Source: Achromobacter aegrifaciens
GTDB taxonomy: Bacteria; Pseudomonadota; Gammaproteobacteria; Burkholderiales; Burkholderiaceae_B
Assembly: GCF_902859735.1 (NCBI RefSeq)
Contig: NZ_CADIJY010000001.1
Span: forward strand, 372,001 to 436,000
DNA: 64,000 nucleotides
Reading direction: 5' to 3'
The notes beneath the pieces are model-generated. The model ran no database searches and was not told the origin of the DNA. It was given only the letters and a program-made list of their open reading frames with translations. Position 1 is the first letter of the stretch; every line of letters begins with the position of its first letter. Shown one piece after another: positions 53,933-62,952 of this stretch. The translations under genes and the position numbers were made by a program.

Positions 53933-55276
53933 ATGTCATACACCGAAGAGCAATTGGCCGCGATGGTGCGCGGCGACAGCGTGCACCGCGGCGTCTACAC
54001 CGACCCCGCCATCTTCGACCTGGAGATGCAGCGGATCTATGGCCGCGCCTGGATCTACGTGGGGCACGAAAGCCAGGTGCCCAAGACGGGCGACTACCAC
54101 ACCACGCGCCTGGGCGACCAGGACGTGCTGATGGTGCGCGCCACCGACGGCCGCGTGCATGTGCTGTACAACCGCTGCCCGCACAAGGGCGCCAAGGTAG
54201 TGGCCGACGGCGAGGGCTGCGTCGGCAAGTTCTTCCGCTGCCCCTACCACGCCTGGACCTTCAAGCTGGATGGCAGCCATCTGGGCGTGCCGTTGAAGCA
54301 GGGGCTGGAGGGTACGGCCTACGATCCCGCCGATCCGTCCTTTTCGATGCGCCGGGTGGCGCGCGTGGAAAGCTATCGCGGCTTCGTGTTCGCCAGCCAG
54401 GCCAAGGACGGCCCGGCGCTGGAAGACTTCCTGGGCGGCGTGCGCTCGTCGATCGACAATCTCTGCGACCGTTCGCCGGTGGGCGAGGTGGAAGTGGCCG
54501 GTGGCATCTTCCGCGTCATGCAGCGTTCCAACTGGAAGGTGTTCTACGAGAACCTGCACGACACCATGCATGCCCGCGTCACGCATGAATCGTCGTATGC
54601 CGCGGCCCGCGACGAAGCCAAGGAAATGGGCGAGATGCCGCTGGAGCTGCACATCATGGACGGCAACGGCGAACCCTACGAATTCTGGGAAAAGCTGGAG
54701 CTGCGCGCCTATCCCAACGGCCACGGCTACATGGAAGGCATCTTCAATCCGGGCGCGGCCGAGCGCGACCCGGTGTCGCGCGCGCATTTCGAAACCCTGA
54801 CCGCCGCCTATGGCGAGACGCGCGCCCGCGAGATCCTGGGCATGAACCGCCACAACACGGTGATCTACGGCAGCGGCTCGCCCCACACGGTGTTCCAGCA
54901 GTTCCGCGTGATCCGACCCATCGCCGTCGACCGCACCATGATCGAGATCCAGACCTTCCGCTGCAAGGGCGCGCCGGACGGCGTTTTCAAGCGCGCCATG
55001 CTGTACGCCAACGTCATCAACTCGCCTTCGTCCAACGTCATGCCGGACGACATCGAACTCTACAACCGCTGCCAGGAAGGCAACGCCACGAGAGGCGGTG
55101 AATGGGTCAGCATGCACCGCTACCACGGCAGCGACCGCAGCGATAGCGAAGGCCTGGTGTCGGTCAACGGCACCAGCGAGCTGCCCATGCGCAACCAGTT
55201 CGACGCCTGGAAGACCTATATGGAAGCCGGCCCCGCCGCCGCCGAAGCCGCCACCGGAGACCGCTCATGCTGCTAG
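53933..55276 (+). CDS. Aromatic ring-hydroxylating dioxygenase, large (alpha) subunit
   Basis: A 447-residue Rieske non-haem iron oxygenase. The [2Fe-2S] ligands are C82/H84 in CPHKGA and C103/H106 in CPYHAW. The mononuclear iron site follows in FYENLHDTMHARVTH with D210, H213 and H218. It adds both atoms of O2 to an aromatic ring, giving a cis-diol. Identity within the family (anthranilate/salicylate/benzoate-like) cannot be set from this sequence alone. The small subunit overlaps its 3' end by 10 nt. No ferredoxin or reductase gene lies in the cluster. Confidence 0.92.
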   Translation: MSYTEEQLAAMVRGDSVHRGVYTDPAIFDLEMQRIYGRAWIYVGHESQVPKTGDYHTTRLGDQDVLMVRATDGRVHVLYNRCPHKGAKVVADGEGCVGKFFRCPYHAWTFKLDGSHLGVPLKQGLEGTAYDPADPSFSMRRVARVESYRGFVFASQAKDGPALEDFLGGVRSSIDNLCDRSPVGEVEVAGGIFRVMQRSNWKVFYENLHDTMHARVTHESSYAAARDEAKEMGEMPLELHIMDGNGEPYEFWEKLELRAYPNGHGYMEGIFNPGAAERDPVSRAHFETLTAAYGETRAREILGMNRHNTVIYGSGSPHTVFQQFRVIRPIAVDRTMIEIQTFRCKGAPDGVFKRAMLYANVINSPSSNVMPDDIELYNRCQEGNATRGGEWVSMHRYHGSDRSDSEGLVSVNGTSELPMRNQFDAWKTYMEAGPAAAEAATGDRSCC

Positions 55277-55800
55277 ACCTTGATTTCGACGTGAGCACGG
55301 AAGGCCTGTCGCCGGCAGAGGTCCCGGCCGACGCCTATCACCGCATCGCGCAGTTCCTGTACCGCGAGGCCCGCCTGCTGGACGAACGCCGCTACGACGA
55401 CTGGCAGGCGCTGTGGACCGCCGACGGCATGTACTGGATGCCGCGCACGCCGGGCCAGCAGAGCCCCTACGACCACATCTCGCTGTTCTGGGAAGACCGC
55501 ATGCTGCGCGACGTGCGCATCCGCCGGCTGGAGCATCCGCGCAACTGGTCGCAGCAGCCGCCCACGCGCAGCGCGCGGCTGGTGGGCGCGGTGGAGATCG
55601 AGGGCGTGGACGCCGGCGGCAATCTGGTGGTGCATTCCACCTTCCAGATGACCGAATGGCGCAAGCGCCAGCCGCGCCAATTGGCGGGCCGCTATACCCA
55701 TAAGCTGGCCGCCGAGGGCGACAGCTGGCGTATCCGCATGAAGCGGGTGGATCTGGTCAATTGCGACGACGTGCACGACGTGTTCGAGGTGTTCGTGTGA
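55267..55800 (+). CDS. Aromatic ring-hydroxylating dioxygenase, small (beta) subunit
   Basis: A 177-residue NTF2-like beta subunit (about 160-190 aa in the family). Typical features are FLYREARLLDERRYDDWQAL, MYWMPRT and the C-terminal RMKRVDLVNCDD. It has a structural role in the alpha3beta3 hexamer and contributes to substrate fit. Its start overlaps the alpha gene, and its stop overlaps the next gene's GTG start. Confidence 0.92.
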   Translation: MLLDLDFDVSTEGLSPAEVPADAYHRIAQFLYREARLLDERRYDDWQALWTADGMYWMPRTPGQQSPYDHISLFWEDRMLRDVRIRRLEHPRNWSQQPPTRSARLVGAVEIEGVDAGGNLVVHSTFQMTEWRKRQPRQLAGRYTHKLAAEGDSWRIRMKRVDLVNCDDVHDVFEVFV

Positions 55801-56408
55801 CTGCGACCGACGCCGCGGTGCTGGCGCTGCACTTCCAGAACGACGTGCTGCACCCCGAGGGCAAGATCCGTGTCGGCCTGGATGCGGACAGCGGGGCGCG
55901 CCAGCGCCTGCTGGACAACGCGGCGGCCCTGCTGGCGGGGGCGCGGGCGCATGATCTGCCCATCGTGCACGTGCGCATCGCATTCCGGCCGGATTACGCC
56001 GACCTGATGGCCAATTGCCCCATCTTCCGCAACGTGGCCGCCATCGGCGCGGTGCCGGAGGGGCAGTGGGGCAGCGCGTTTTACGAGGGGCTGCAGCCGC
56101 TGGCCGGCAGCGCGCGCGAGTTCGTGGTGAAGCACACCCGCATCAGCGCCTTCTACGGCACGCCGCTGGAAGAGACCCTGCGGCTCTTGGGCGCGCGTCG
56201 GCTGGTGGTGGCAGGCGTCGCCACGCATTCGGTGGTGGAGGGCACGGTGCGCCACGCGGCCGACATCGGCTTCGAGGTCATGGTGGCGCAGGACGCCTGC
56301 GCGTCCGCTGACCCGGCGGTGCATGACGCGTCGCTGGCCAGCATGCGCCTGATTGCGCAAACCGGGCCGGTGGCGGAAGCTGTGCGCTGGGCCGCCGCGC
56401 CTCATTGA
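55797..56408 (+). CDS. Isochorismatase-fold hydrolase lacking the usual cysteine
   Basis: A 203-residue member of the isochorismatase-like superfamily. The catalytic Asp16 (LHFQND) and Lys112 (VVKHTRISAFYGT) are present. In the usual GVATNxCVExT block it reads GVATHSVVEGT, so Val146 replaces the nucleophile Cys. Amidohydrolase members need that Cys; true isochorismatases lack it. A vinyl-ether-type hydrolysis or a non-catalytic role is therefore possible. The start is GTG, overlapping the beta-subunit stop (GTGA), so expression is coupled. Confidence 0.85.
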   Translation: MTATDAAVLALHFQNDVLHPEGKIRVGLDADSGARQRLLDNAAALLAGARAHDLPIVHVRIAFRPDYADLMANCPIFRNVAAIGAVPEGQWGSAFYEGLQPLAGSAREFVVKHTRISAFYGTPLEETLRLLGARRLVVAGVATHSVVEGTVRHAADIGFEVMVAQDACASADPAVHDASLASMRLIAQTGPVAEAVRWAAAPH

Positions 56409-56421
56409 TCAAGGATTCATC

Positions 56422-57228
56422 ATGGATTTCACAGGCTTTCCCGGGCTGGCCGGCAAGACCGCCATCGTCACTGGCAGTACCCAGGGACTGGGCGCGGACA
56501 TCGCGCGCGGCCTGGCCGCGGCTGGCGTCAACGTGGTGCTGGTCGGGCGCAACGCCGAGGCCGGCCGCAAGCTCGAAGACGAGCTGGACGGCCGTGCGCT
56601 GTACTGCGAAACCGACATCGGGCAGGACGCGCAGATACAGCGCTGCATCGATGCTGCCGTGGCGCGTTTCGGACGGCTGGATATCCTGGTCAACAACGCT
56701 TGCCAGTACGCGGACCGGGGCCTGGCCTCGTCGCGCGAGGAATGGCACAACACGCTGGACACCAACCTGGTGTCGGCGGCCATCTTCACGCAACTGGCTG
56801 CGCCGCTGCTGCCGCGCGGCGGCGTGGTGGTGAACATGGGCAGCACCGGCGGCAAGTTCGGCGCGGCCGGGCGCGCGCTTTATCCGGCGTCCAAAGCGGC
56901 GCTGCTGCAGATCACCAAGAACTTCGCGGTGGAGCTGGCGCCGGCCGGCGTGCGCGTGCTGGCGGTGTCGCCGGCCTGGACCTGGTCGCCGTCGGTGGAA
57001 CAGTTGTCGGGCGGTTCGCGTCCAGCGGCGGACGCGGTGGGAGCGCATTTCCATCCGCTGGGGCGGGTAGGGTCGGGCGAGGAGATCGCCGCGGCGGTGT
57101 GCTTCGCCTGCTCCGACGCGGCTTCGTGGATGACGGGTGTGGACATACCCGTGGACGGCGGCTTTTCCATCCTGGGGCCGGACCGCGGCATTTCGCCGCG
57201 CGCCTGGTTCAAGGAACTGGCGCCCTGA
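56422..57228 (+). CDS. SDR family oxidoreductase, dihydrodiol-dehydrogenase candidate
   Basis: A 268-residue short-chain dehydrogenase: TGSTQGLGADIARGL (TGxxxGLG), VNNACQYADRG, MGSTGG and YPASKAALLQITK with the catalytic Tyr-x3-Lys, ending MTGVDIPVDGG. As the last gene after a ring-hydroxylating dioxygenase it is the obvious candidate to oxidise the cis-diol product to a catechol; this is inference from position. The ATG at 56422 is favoured by AAGGA upstream. The stop codon sits in the loop of a perfect hairpin (57217-57237). Confidence 0.9.
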   Translation: MDFTGFPGLAGKTAIVTGSTQGLGADIARGLAAAGVNVVLVGRNAEAGRKLEDELDGRALYCETDIGQDAQIQRCIDAAVARFGRLDILVNNACQYADRGLASSREEWHNTLDTNLVSAAIFTQLAAPLLPRGGVVVNMGSTGGKFGAAGRALYPASKAALLQITKNFAVELAPAGVRVLAVSPAWTWSPSVEQLSGGSRPAADAVGAHFHPLGRVGSGEEIAAAVCFACSDAASWMTGVDIPVDGGFSILGPDRGISPRAWFKELAP

Positions 57229-57237
57229 GGGCGCCAG
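57217..57237. terminator. Perfect hairpin at SDR stop (convergent end)
   Basis: 9-bp perfect stem CTGGCGCCC / GGGCGCCAG with the stop codon TGA as the 3-nt loop. It lies 9 nt before the FapA-like stop. No T-tract, so it is either a bidirectional mRNA 3' structure or a weak terminator. Confidence 0.5.
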
Positions 57238-57246
57238 CGGGCAGGG

Positions 57247-58989
57247 TCAGCGGATGACGATCTGCCCTTCTTCGACGGCGGCCTTGCCGCCGATCTGGTC
57301 TTCCAGGAATTCCTGCACCTTGTTGCCCACCTGAATCGTCGCGCCGCCGCAGAAGCGGCGCGCGGCCTGGATGGTGGCGCTGGCCAGGGGCTGCAGGTCC
57401 AGCACCAGCTGGGCTTCCTCTGCGTCCAGCGCCAGCAGGTCCTGGCTGAGCTTGACGTGGGTGTTGCGGGCGCGGTCGGCTACGTCGCCCGGGGCGCGTT
57501 GAGGATTGGCCTTCAGGAACATCAGCAGTTGCTCCAGCTTGGATTTTTCCTCGTGCATCTTCTGGCGCTTGCGCGCCAATGCCGAACGCTTGATGTCGGC
57601 ATGCGGATCCAGGCCGGCCTGCACCAGCGTCGGGATGCCCGAGGGCGAACCAATGGTGCCGGCGCGTACGGCCTGCATGGCGCGGGTCTGGCCGCCGGTG
57701 ATGGCGCTTTGCTGGGTGTTGGGCGGGCCGACGTTGACGCTGCCGCCGGCCGCGATGCTGCTCTGGCGGATTTCGCGCTCCACGTCTACGTCCTTGCCTG
57801 CACTGATGACGGCGTTTTCGATGAACTTGGCGCGCAGTGCGCCGCCACAGACGACGCGCGCGGTGCGCGCGGCGGCGGTGGCGTCTTGCAGGGCTTCGGC
57901 CAGGCCGATGATGCCACCCTTGACCGTGACGTTGCCGCCGGCCTCGACCAGCGCAGCTTCCATGGTGCCGTTGACCATCACGTCGCCCGTCACGTGGACT
58001 TCCATGGTGGCGGCGATGTCGCCGCGCACCAGCAGCGAGCCTTCGAAATGGATGTTGCCGGTGCTGAGGTTGACGGCGTCGACTTCGACCAGCGGATTCA
58101 CCTGCACGCCGTGGCTGACCAGGGTGGGCGTGCCGGCGATGGTGGCGCGCAGCAGCAGCGGATCTTCCGGGTCGACGGCGGCGCCGGACAGGTCGCTGGC
58201 GAACGGCGTGTCAGGCAGTTCGTTGGGCAGGATCGGTTCGCCCAGCACGGTGCTGCCGTCCACGCCGGGCAGGGGCGGCGTGCGCCGCATCAGTGGCATG
58301 CCGGGCGTGACCAGCAGCAGGCTGCCGAGGTCGCGGTAGTCGACCTGGGCCAGTTCGTCGATATCCTGGCCGCGGGGCTTGAGGCGGTCCAGCAGGCTTT
58401 CGAAGCGCGTCGGGGTGCCGCGGGTGGGCGGCGTGCCGCGGGCGATCTGCGTGGTTTCGCGGCGGCCCTGCGTGACGGCGTCGATCAGCTCCTGTTCCAG
58501 GATGCCGTGGACAATGCCGCGTTCGGCCAGCACCTGGCGCACGGCTTCCAGCGTGACGGGCTTGCCGCCCTTGGGCGGGAGCAGGGTCAGCAGGGCGGAC
58601 ATGCGCTCGGCGTCCAGTTCCAGCTCTAGTGAGCCGTCGACGACCTGGCCGACCGGGGCCTTCACGGTTTCGTTGGCGTGGCGGCACAGGTCGATGAAGG
58701 TCAGGACGGCCTGGCTGTCCAGCGCCTCGGCACCCCAGCCCTGAGCGACGGCCGCCGCTGCCAGGGTGTCCCAGCTGGGCAGGTCGGCATTGACGTTGGG
58801 ACGCGGTTCGTCGTCGTCGACCGCGACGCTGACCTCGGTGTCCAGGGCGGTTGCGCCGTCTGTCTCGGCTGGCGAGGCGGGCGCCAGGGCGGAATCCGCC
58901 GAGTCGGGACGCGCGGGCGGCGTGTAGACCGCCGTCAGGACGTTGGTCGTGGCGTCCAGCGTCAGCCGGAGCGTGTTTTCTGCGTCCAT
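57247..58989 (-). CDS. FapA family protein (DUF342)
   Basis: A 580-residue protein with the FapA/DUF342 layout: variable N-terminal domain (to about residue 190), LDIDELAQ-type linker, then a right-handed beta-helix with repeated GNVTVKGGIIG, GGSVNVG motifs (about 300-440), and a C-terminal coiled coil (about 465-520, KRQKMHEEKSKLEQLLMFL). FapA proteins of this type influence motility or polar organisation in some bacteria. No flagellar or chemotaxis genes are nearby, so the role here is open. Confidence 0.85.
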   Translation of the reverse strand: MDAENTLRLTLDATTNVLTAVYTPPARPDSADSALAPASPAETDGATALDTEVSVAVDDDEPRPNVNADLPSWDTLAAAAVAQGWGAEALDSQAVLTFIDLCRHANETVKAPVGQVVDGSLELELDAERMSALLTLLPPKGGKPVTLEAVRQVLAERGIVHGILEQELIDAVTQGRRETTQIARGTPPTRGTPTRFESLLDRLKPRGQDIDELAQVDYRDLGSLLLVTPGMPLMRRTPPLPGVDGSTVLGEPILPNELPDTPFASDLSGAAVDPEDPLLLRATIAGTPTLVSHGVQVNPLVEVDAVNLSTGNIHFEGSLLVRGDIAATMEVHVTGDVMVNGTMEAALVEAGGNVTVKGGIIGLAEALQDATAAARTARVVCGGALRAKFIENAVISAGKDVDVEREIRQSSIAAGGSVNVGPPNTQQSAITGGQTRAMQAVRAGTIGSPSGIPTLVQAGLDPHADIKRSALARKRQKMHEEKSKLEQLLMFLKANPQRAPGDVADRARNTHVKLSQDLLALDAEEAQLVLDLQPLASATIQAARRFCGGATIQVGNKVQEFLEDQIGGKAAVEEGQIVIR

Positions 58990-59116
58990 CTTGCCTCTCT
59001 CCAGCCTGGTGTTTCTGCCAGGTGAAATTATTTGGTAATCATAGGAAATATTAAGTCATATTCTATCCCAAGCGTTATAGGCTACTGGAAAGTAGGTGGG
59101 GCAAATTCCGCCGCAT

Positions 59117-59174
59117 GCCCTAGTTCTGCCCCTGTTTGCCCCTGGGATGGCGACCGTCCGGGCAGGACTAGGGC
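59117..59174 (+). ncRNA. Long hairpin in the leader before the transglycosylase gene
   Basis: GCCCTAGTTCTGCCC (59117-59131) pairs with GGGCAGGACTAGGGC (59160-59174): 14 Watson-Crick pairs and one U-G, loop 28 nt. It lies 80 nt before the transglycosylase start, downstream of an AT-rich promoter-like stretch (59025-59090). It might be a 5' UTR structure; no known RNA family is recognised. Confidence 0.4.
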
Positions 59175-59255
59175 GTCGGTACTAGCGACAAAAGGGCGTT
59201 GCCGCAGCAGCATAGGAGCTCGATTCCGCGTCTTCGGACGCCGCCGGAGCCGCCC

Positions 59256-60008
59256 ATGCACCGCCATCCCTGTCCCGTCCTGCCGGCCCTGCGCGCCTTC
59301 GCGGCGCGCGCCGCGGGCATGGCGGCGCTGGCGGCCCTGGTGAGCGGCGTTCTGGCCCTGGCGCCCGCCGGTTCCGCCCAGGCGGCCGACATCTATCGCT
59401 ACAAGGATCCCTATGGCGTGTGGCGGTCGATGAAGGTGCCCACGGGTTACGCCAAGTATTACAAGCGGGCGCAGGCCAGGACCGCCTGGCGCGGCAGCAG
59501 CATGAAGGTCTGTCTGGACTGCGAGCCCAAGTCCGGCGATGGCGCGCGCCTGGTGACGCTGGCCTCTGCCTCGCGCGCGCAGCGTTGGGAAGACCTGAAG
59601 GTGCCGCAGGCGCATGACGGGCTGATTGCCCGGGCGGCCCGGGAGTCGGGCGTGGACCAGGCCTTGCTCAGGGCCGTGATCGCAATCGAATCGGGCTTTC
59701 GCAGCGATGCGCGTTCGCCCAAGGGGGCGTTGGGCCTGATGCAGTTGATGCCTGCCACCGCGGCGCCGCTGCTTTCAGTGGCTGACGTGGAGACGGCGCT
59801 GGTGGATCCGGCGACCAATGTGAACGCGGGCTCGCGCCATCTGCGCCGGCTGATCGACCAGTATCCGGGCCGGCTGGATCTGGCGCTGGCGGCCTATAAC
59901 GCGGGGGAAGGGGCGGTGCGCAAATATGACGCCGTGCCGCCCTATGCGGAGACCCAGGCGTACGTGCGGGATGTGACCGCCTTGTACGAGCACTACAAGG
60001 CGCCTTGA
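59256..60008 (+). CDS. Lytic transglycosylase (SLT domain)
   Basis: A 250-residue periplasmic protein: signal peptide (about 1-43) ending QAA, a short region with CLDCE (C86, C89), and a C-terminal SLT/goose-lysozyme-like domain (about 120-245) with the catalytic E145 in AVIAIESGFRS, KGALGLMQLMPATA, and AAYNAGEGAVRKY. It cleaves peptidoglycan glycan strands non-hydrolytically. The ATG at 59256 gives a good signal peptide. Confidence 0.9.
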   Translation: MHRHPCPVLPALRAFAARAAGMAALAALVSGVLALAPAGSAQAADIYRYKDPYGVWRSMKVPTGYAKYYKRAQARTAWRGSSMKVCLDCEPKSGDGARLVTLASASRAQRWEDLKVPQAHDGLIARAARESGVDQALLRAVIAIESGFRSDARSPKGALGLMQLMPATAAPLLSVADVETALVDPATNVNAGSRHLRRLIDQYPGRLDLALAAYNAGEGAVRKYDAVPPYAETQAYVRDVTALYEHYKAP

Positions 60009-60042
60009 AGGGGAGCGGCCGCGGGCCGGCTCCCCGGCGTCG

Positions 60043-61320
60043 TTACATGGACGCGAAGACCTTTTCGGCGATGTCCAGGGTGGACTTGATCACCGCGTCG
60101 TCGTGCGTGGCCGAGACAAAGCCCGCTTCGAAGGCGGACGGCGCGAAGTGCACGCCGTGGTCCAGCATGGCATGGAAGAAGCGATTGAACGCCGCCGTGT
60201 CGCAGGCCGAGACTTCGGCGAACGAGGTCGGGACCTTATCGCTGAAGTAGATGCCGAACATGCCGCCCACCGAGTCGGCCGAGAAGGCCAGGCCCGCGGC
60301 GCGGGCGCGTTCCTGCAGGCCCTGGGCCAGCTTGGCGGTCTGGGCCGACAGCTTGTCGTAGAAGCCCGGAGCGGCGATCAGGCGCATCGTGGCCAGGCCC
60401 GCGGCCACGGCCACCGGGTTGCCCGACAGCGTGCCGGCCTGATAGACGCCGCCCAGCGGGGCGATGTGCTTCATGATCTCGGCGCTGCCGCCGAAGGCGC
60501 CCACCGGCATGCCGCCGCCGATCACCTTGGCCAGCGTGGTGATGTCGGGCTTGACGCCGGTCAGGCCTTGCACGCCTTGCGGGCCGACGCGGAAACCGGT
60601 CATGACTTCGTCGAAGATCAGCAGCGCGCCGTGCTGCGTGCAGACCTCGCGCAGGCCTTCCAGGAAGCCAGGGGCCGGCTTGATCAGGTTCATGTTGCCG
60701 GCGACCGGCTCGACGATGATGCAGGCGATGTCGGCGCCATGCTGGGCGAAAGCCTCGCGCACGGCGTCCAGGTTGTTGTATTCCAGGGTCAGCGTGTGCG
60801 AAACGAATTCCGGCGGCACGCCGGCCGAGCTGGGGTTGCCGAAGGTCAGCAGGCCCGAGCCCGCCTTCACCAGCAGGCTGTCCGAATGGCCGTGGTAGCA
60901 GCCTTCGAACTTCACGATCTTGGCGCGGCCGGTGGCGCCGCGGGCCAGGCGGATGGCCGTCATGGTCGCTTCGGTGCCCGAGCTGACCAGGCGCACCTGC
61001 TCCAGCGAGGGCAGGCGCGAGATCAGCACTTCGGCCAGCTCGATTTCCGCTTCGGTGGGAGCGCCGAAGGACAGGCCGTTGACCGCCGCGTCCTGCACGG
61101 CGCGCACCACTTCAGGATGCGAATGGCCGAGGATGGCCGGGCCCCAGGAACCGACGTAGTCGATGTACTGCTTGTCTTCCGCGTCCCACACGTACGGGCC
61201 CTGCGCGCGCTTGATGAAGCGCGGCGTGCCGCCCACGGAACGGAAGGCGCGCACGGGCGAGTTGACGCCGCCGGGGATGCTGCGGCAGGCGCGTTCGAAA
61301 AGCTGAGCGTTACTGGACAT
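60043..61320 (-). CDS. hemL: Glutamate-1-semialdehyde 2,1-aminomutase HemL
   Basis: A 425-residue class III PLP aminotransferase that makes 5-aminolevulinate for haem. Motifs: [19 protein letters not shown] at the start, [43 protein letters not shown] and the PLP lysine in [18 protein letters not shown]. It is the last gene of an operon thiD-like–thiE–hemL, starting 5 nt after the thiE stop. E. coli HemL has 426 aa. Confidence 0.95.
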   Translation of the reverse strand: MSSNAQLFERACRSIPGGVNSPVRAFRSVGGTPRFIKRAQGPYVWDAEDKQYIDYVGSWGPAILGHSHPEVVRAVQDAAVNGLSFGAPTEAEIELAEVLISRLPSLEQVRLVSSGTEATMTAIRLARGATGRAKIVKFEGCYHGHSDSLLVKAGSGLLTFGNPSSAGVPPEFVSHTLTLEYNNLDAVREAFAQHGADIACIIVEPVAGNMNLIKPAPGFLEGLREVCTQHGALLIFDEVMTGFRVGPQGVQGLTGVKPDITTLAKVIGGGMPVGAFGGSAEIMKHIAPLGGVYQAGTLSGNPVAVAAGLATMRLIAAPGFYDKLSAQTAKLAQGLQERARAAGLAFSADSVGGMFGIYFSDKVPTSFAEVSACDTAAFNRFFHAMLDHGVHFAPSAFEAGFVSATHDDAVIKSTLDIAEKVFASM

Positions 61321-61325
61321 GGCGT

Positions 61326-61991
61326 TCAAGGCTTGCGGTTGGGGTTTGCGGAATAGGGCGCGGAGCATGCGGCCGCGGCGGCGCGGATGCTGGGCGCTTC
61401 GAATAGCGCGGTGATGACGGCAATGGCGTCGGCGCCCGCTTGGGCCACCAACGGCGCGTTGTCGGGCGTGATGCCGCCGATGGCGACGACCGCGGGCCGG
61501 GGGGCGTCGCAGGTGTCCGTCAGGCGGCGGGCTTCGGTCAGCACCGACAGCGGCGCGCGCACGGTGTCGGGCTTGACGGTGGAGGCATACATGGCGCCGA
61601 AGGCGATGTAATCGGCGCCCGCGGCCAGCAGTTCCTGCGCGCGGCCCAGGTCGTCGTAGCTGGAGCCGCCCAGGATCAGGTCGGGACCGGCCTCGGCGCG
61701 GATTCGCGCCAGGCTTTCGTCCTCGCGGCCGACGTGCGCGCCGTCGGCGCCCACTTCCAGCGCCAGGCGCCAGTCGTCGTTGATCAGGAAGACTACGCCC
61801 AGCTCGCGGCACAGCGGCGCCAGCGCGCGGGCCTGGGCGGCGCGCACGGCGTCAGGCACGTTCTTGCGGCGCAGCTGCAGCGAGCGCATGCCGCCCGCGG
61901 CGGCCTGGCGCACCGCCAGCAGCAGGCGATCGGTGTCGTCCCATTCGGGGGTGACGCCATACAGGCCAGTGGGGAAGCGCAGCGCTTTCAT
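61326..61991 (-). CDS. thiE: Thiamine-phosphate synthase ThiE
   Basis: A 221-residue TIM barrel that joins HMP-PP and thiazole phosphate. Key patterns: [16 protein letters not shown] (the substrate-loop RxK), [42 protein letters not shown] and [24 protein letters not shown]. The GxYG and substrate-loop lysine/arginine are intact. It overlaps the upstream ThiD-like gene (ATGA at 61988-61991) and precedes hemL by 5 nt. It complements thiG and thiD at 10.4-12.0 kb. Confidence 0.92.
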   Translation of the reverse strand: MKALRFPTGLYGVTPEWDDTDRLLLAVRQAAAGGMRSLQLRRKNVPDAVRAAQARALAPLCRELGVVFLINDDWRLALEVGADGAHVGREDESLARIRAEAGPDLILGGSSYDDLGRAQELLAAGADYIAFGAMYASTVKPDTVRAPLSVLTEARRLTDTCDAPRPAVVAIGGITPDNAPLVAQAGADAIAVITALFEAPSIRAAAAACSAPYSANPNRKP

Positions 61992-62797
61992 TGGGAGGGA
62001 ATCCGGTTGGGAATGCGCCGGCCCATGCCCGGCAGGAAGCTGGCGGCGACTGCCGCGTCGGCGTGCGCCAGCCCCTGGCGCACGGCTTCCGGCATTTCCA
62101 GGCCGCGAGCCAGCATGGCCGCGATGGCAGTGGCGGCCACGCCGCCGGCGTCGCCGTTGCGGTCCGGGGGCGCCTGCCAGGGCAGGGTGGCGGTCTGGCC
62201 GTTGGGGCCTAGCAGCATGTTGGCGTAGTGGCCGGGCCGCTGCGGGCTGCCCAGAACCAGAACCCATTCCGCGCCCGCCGCCAGCAGGGCGTGCATGGGT
62301 GTCGGTGCGTCCCCGATATCAATGTCGCCGTCGGCGTGCCACTGCGCCAGGCGCAGGTGCTCGATGATCAGCAGGTCCGTCTGCGGCAGCACCAGCTCCA
62401 GGGTGGCGGCCAGCAGGTCGTCGGCATCGTCCTCGTCGGCGGCGTCGGCCGGCGGCTGGGCGCGCTGGCCCAGATGCAGGACCAGCGGCACCTGGCTGTA
62501 ATCGGCGGCGATCTGCGCTGCGACGCTGGCGGTTTCCGCGGTGTATAGTCCGCCCACCTTGATGGCCTGCACGGACATGTCTTCGAGCAGGCAGCGCGCC
62601 TGATCGTCCAGCAGGTCGGGTGTAACGGGATGGATTTCTTCGATGCCGGCGGTATCCCGCACGGTCAGCGCGGTCACGGCCGCGAGGCCATGGCAACCCA
62701 GGCCGGCACAAGTGACGGCATCTGCCGGCAAGCCGTCGGAACCCGAGGGATCGAGCGGACCGAAGACCAAAACGAGAGGGGGAGTAACGGGGGCCAC
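61988..62797 (-). CDS. ThiD-like ribokinase-fold protein, degenerate
   Basis: A 269-residue paralogue of HMP/HMP-P kinase: the N-terminal VFGPLDPSGSDGLPADAVTC (about 11-30) and VQAIKVGGL match ThiD. However, the nucleotide/catalytic region is altered: the [11 protein letters not shown] block is replaced by VLHLGQRAQPPADAADEDDADD with an acidic loop (about 118-128), the LTPNLPEA block by IIEHLRLAQ, and the GTGC anion hole by GDAGG (215-219). Kinase activity is unlikely from the sequence. It overlaps thiE, so a regulatory or scaffold role in thiamine synthesis is possible. Confidence 0.7.
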   Translation of the reverse strand: MAPVTPPLVLVFGPLDPSGSDGLPADAVTCAGLGCHGLAAVTALTVRDTAGIEEIHPVTPDLLDDQARCLLEDMSVQAIKVGGLYTAETASVAAQIAADYSQVPLVLHLGQRAQPPADAADEDDADDLLAATLELVLPQTDLLIIEHLRLAQWHADGDIDIGDAPTPMHALLAAGAEWVLVLGSPQRPGHYANMLLGPNGQTATLPWQAPPDRNGDAGGVAATAIAAMLARGLEMPEAVRQGLAHADAAVAASFLPGMGRRIPNRIPSQ

Positions 62798-62952
62798 TTG
62801 GACAGCGTTAGAGTGGGGGGGCGCCCGGACTCATTTGCGGTGAATCAGGGGAACCCCTATTGGGTTTCGGTAAGATTGTCCCCATTCTAATGGAAGCCCT
62901 TCACCTTTGCCCTGATGCCGGGCAAGGGCCTGGATTGATGTAAGAGAGAACT

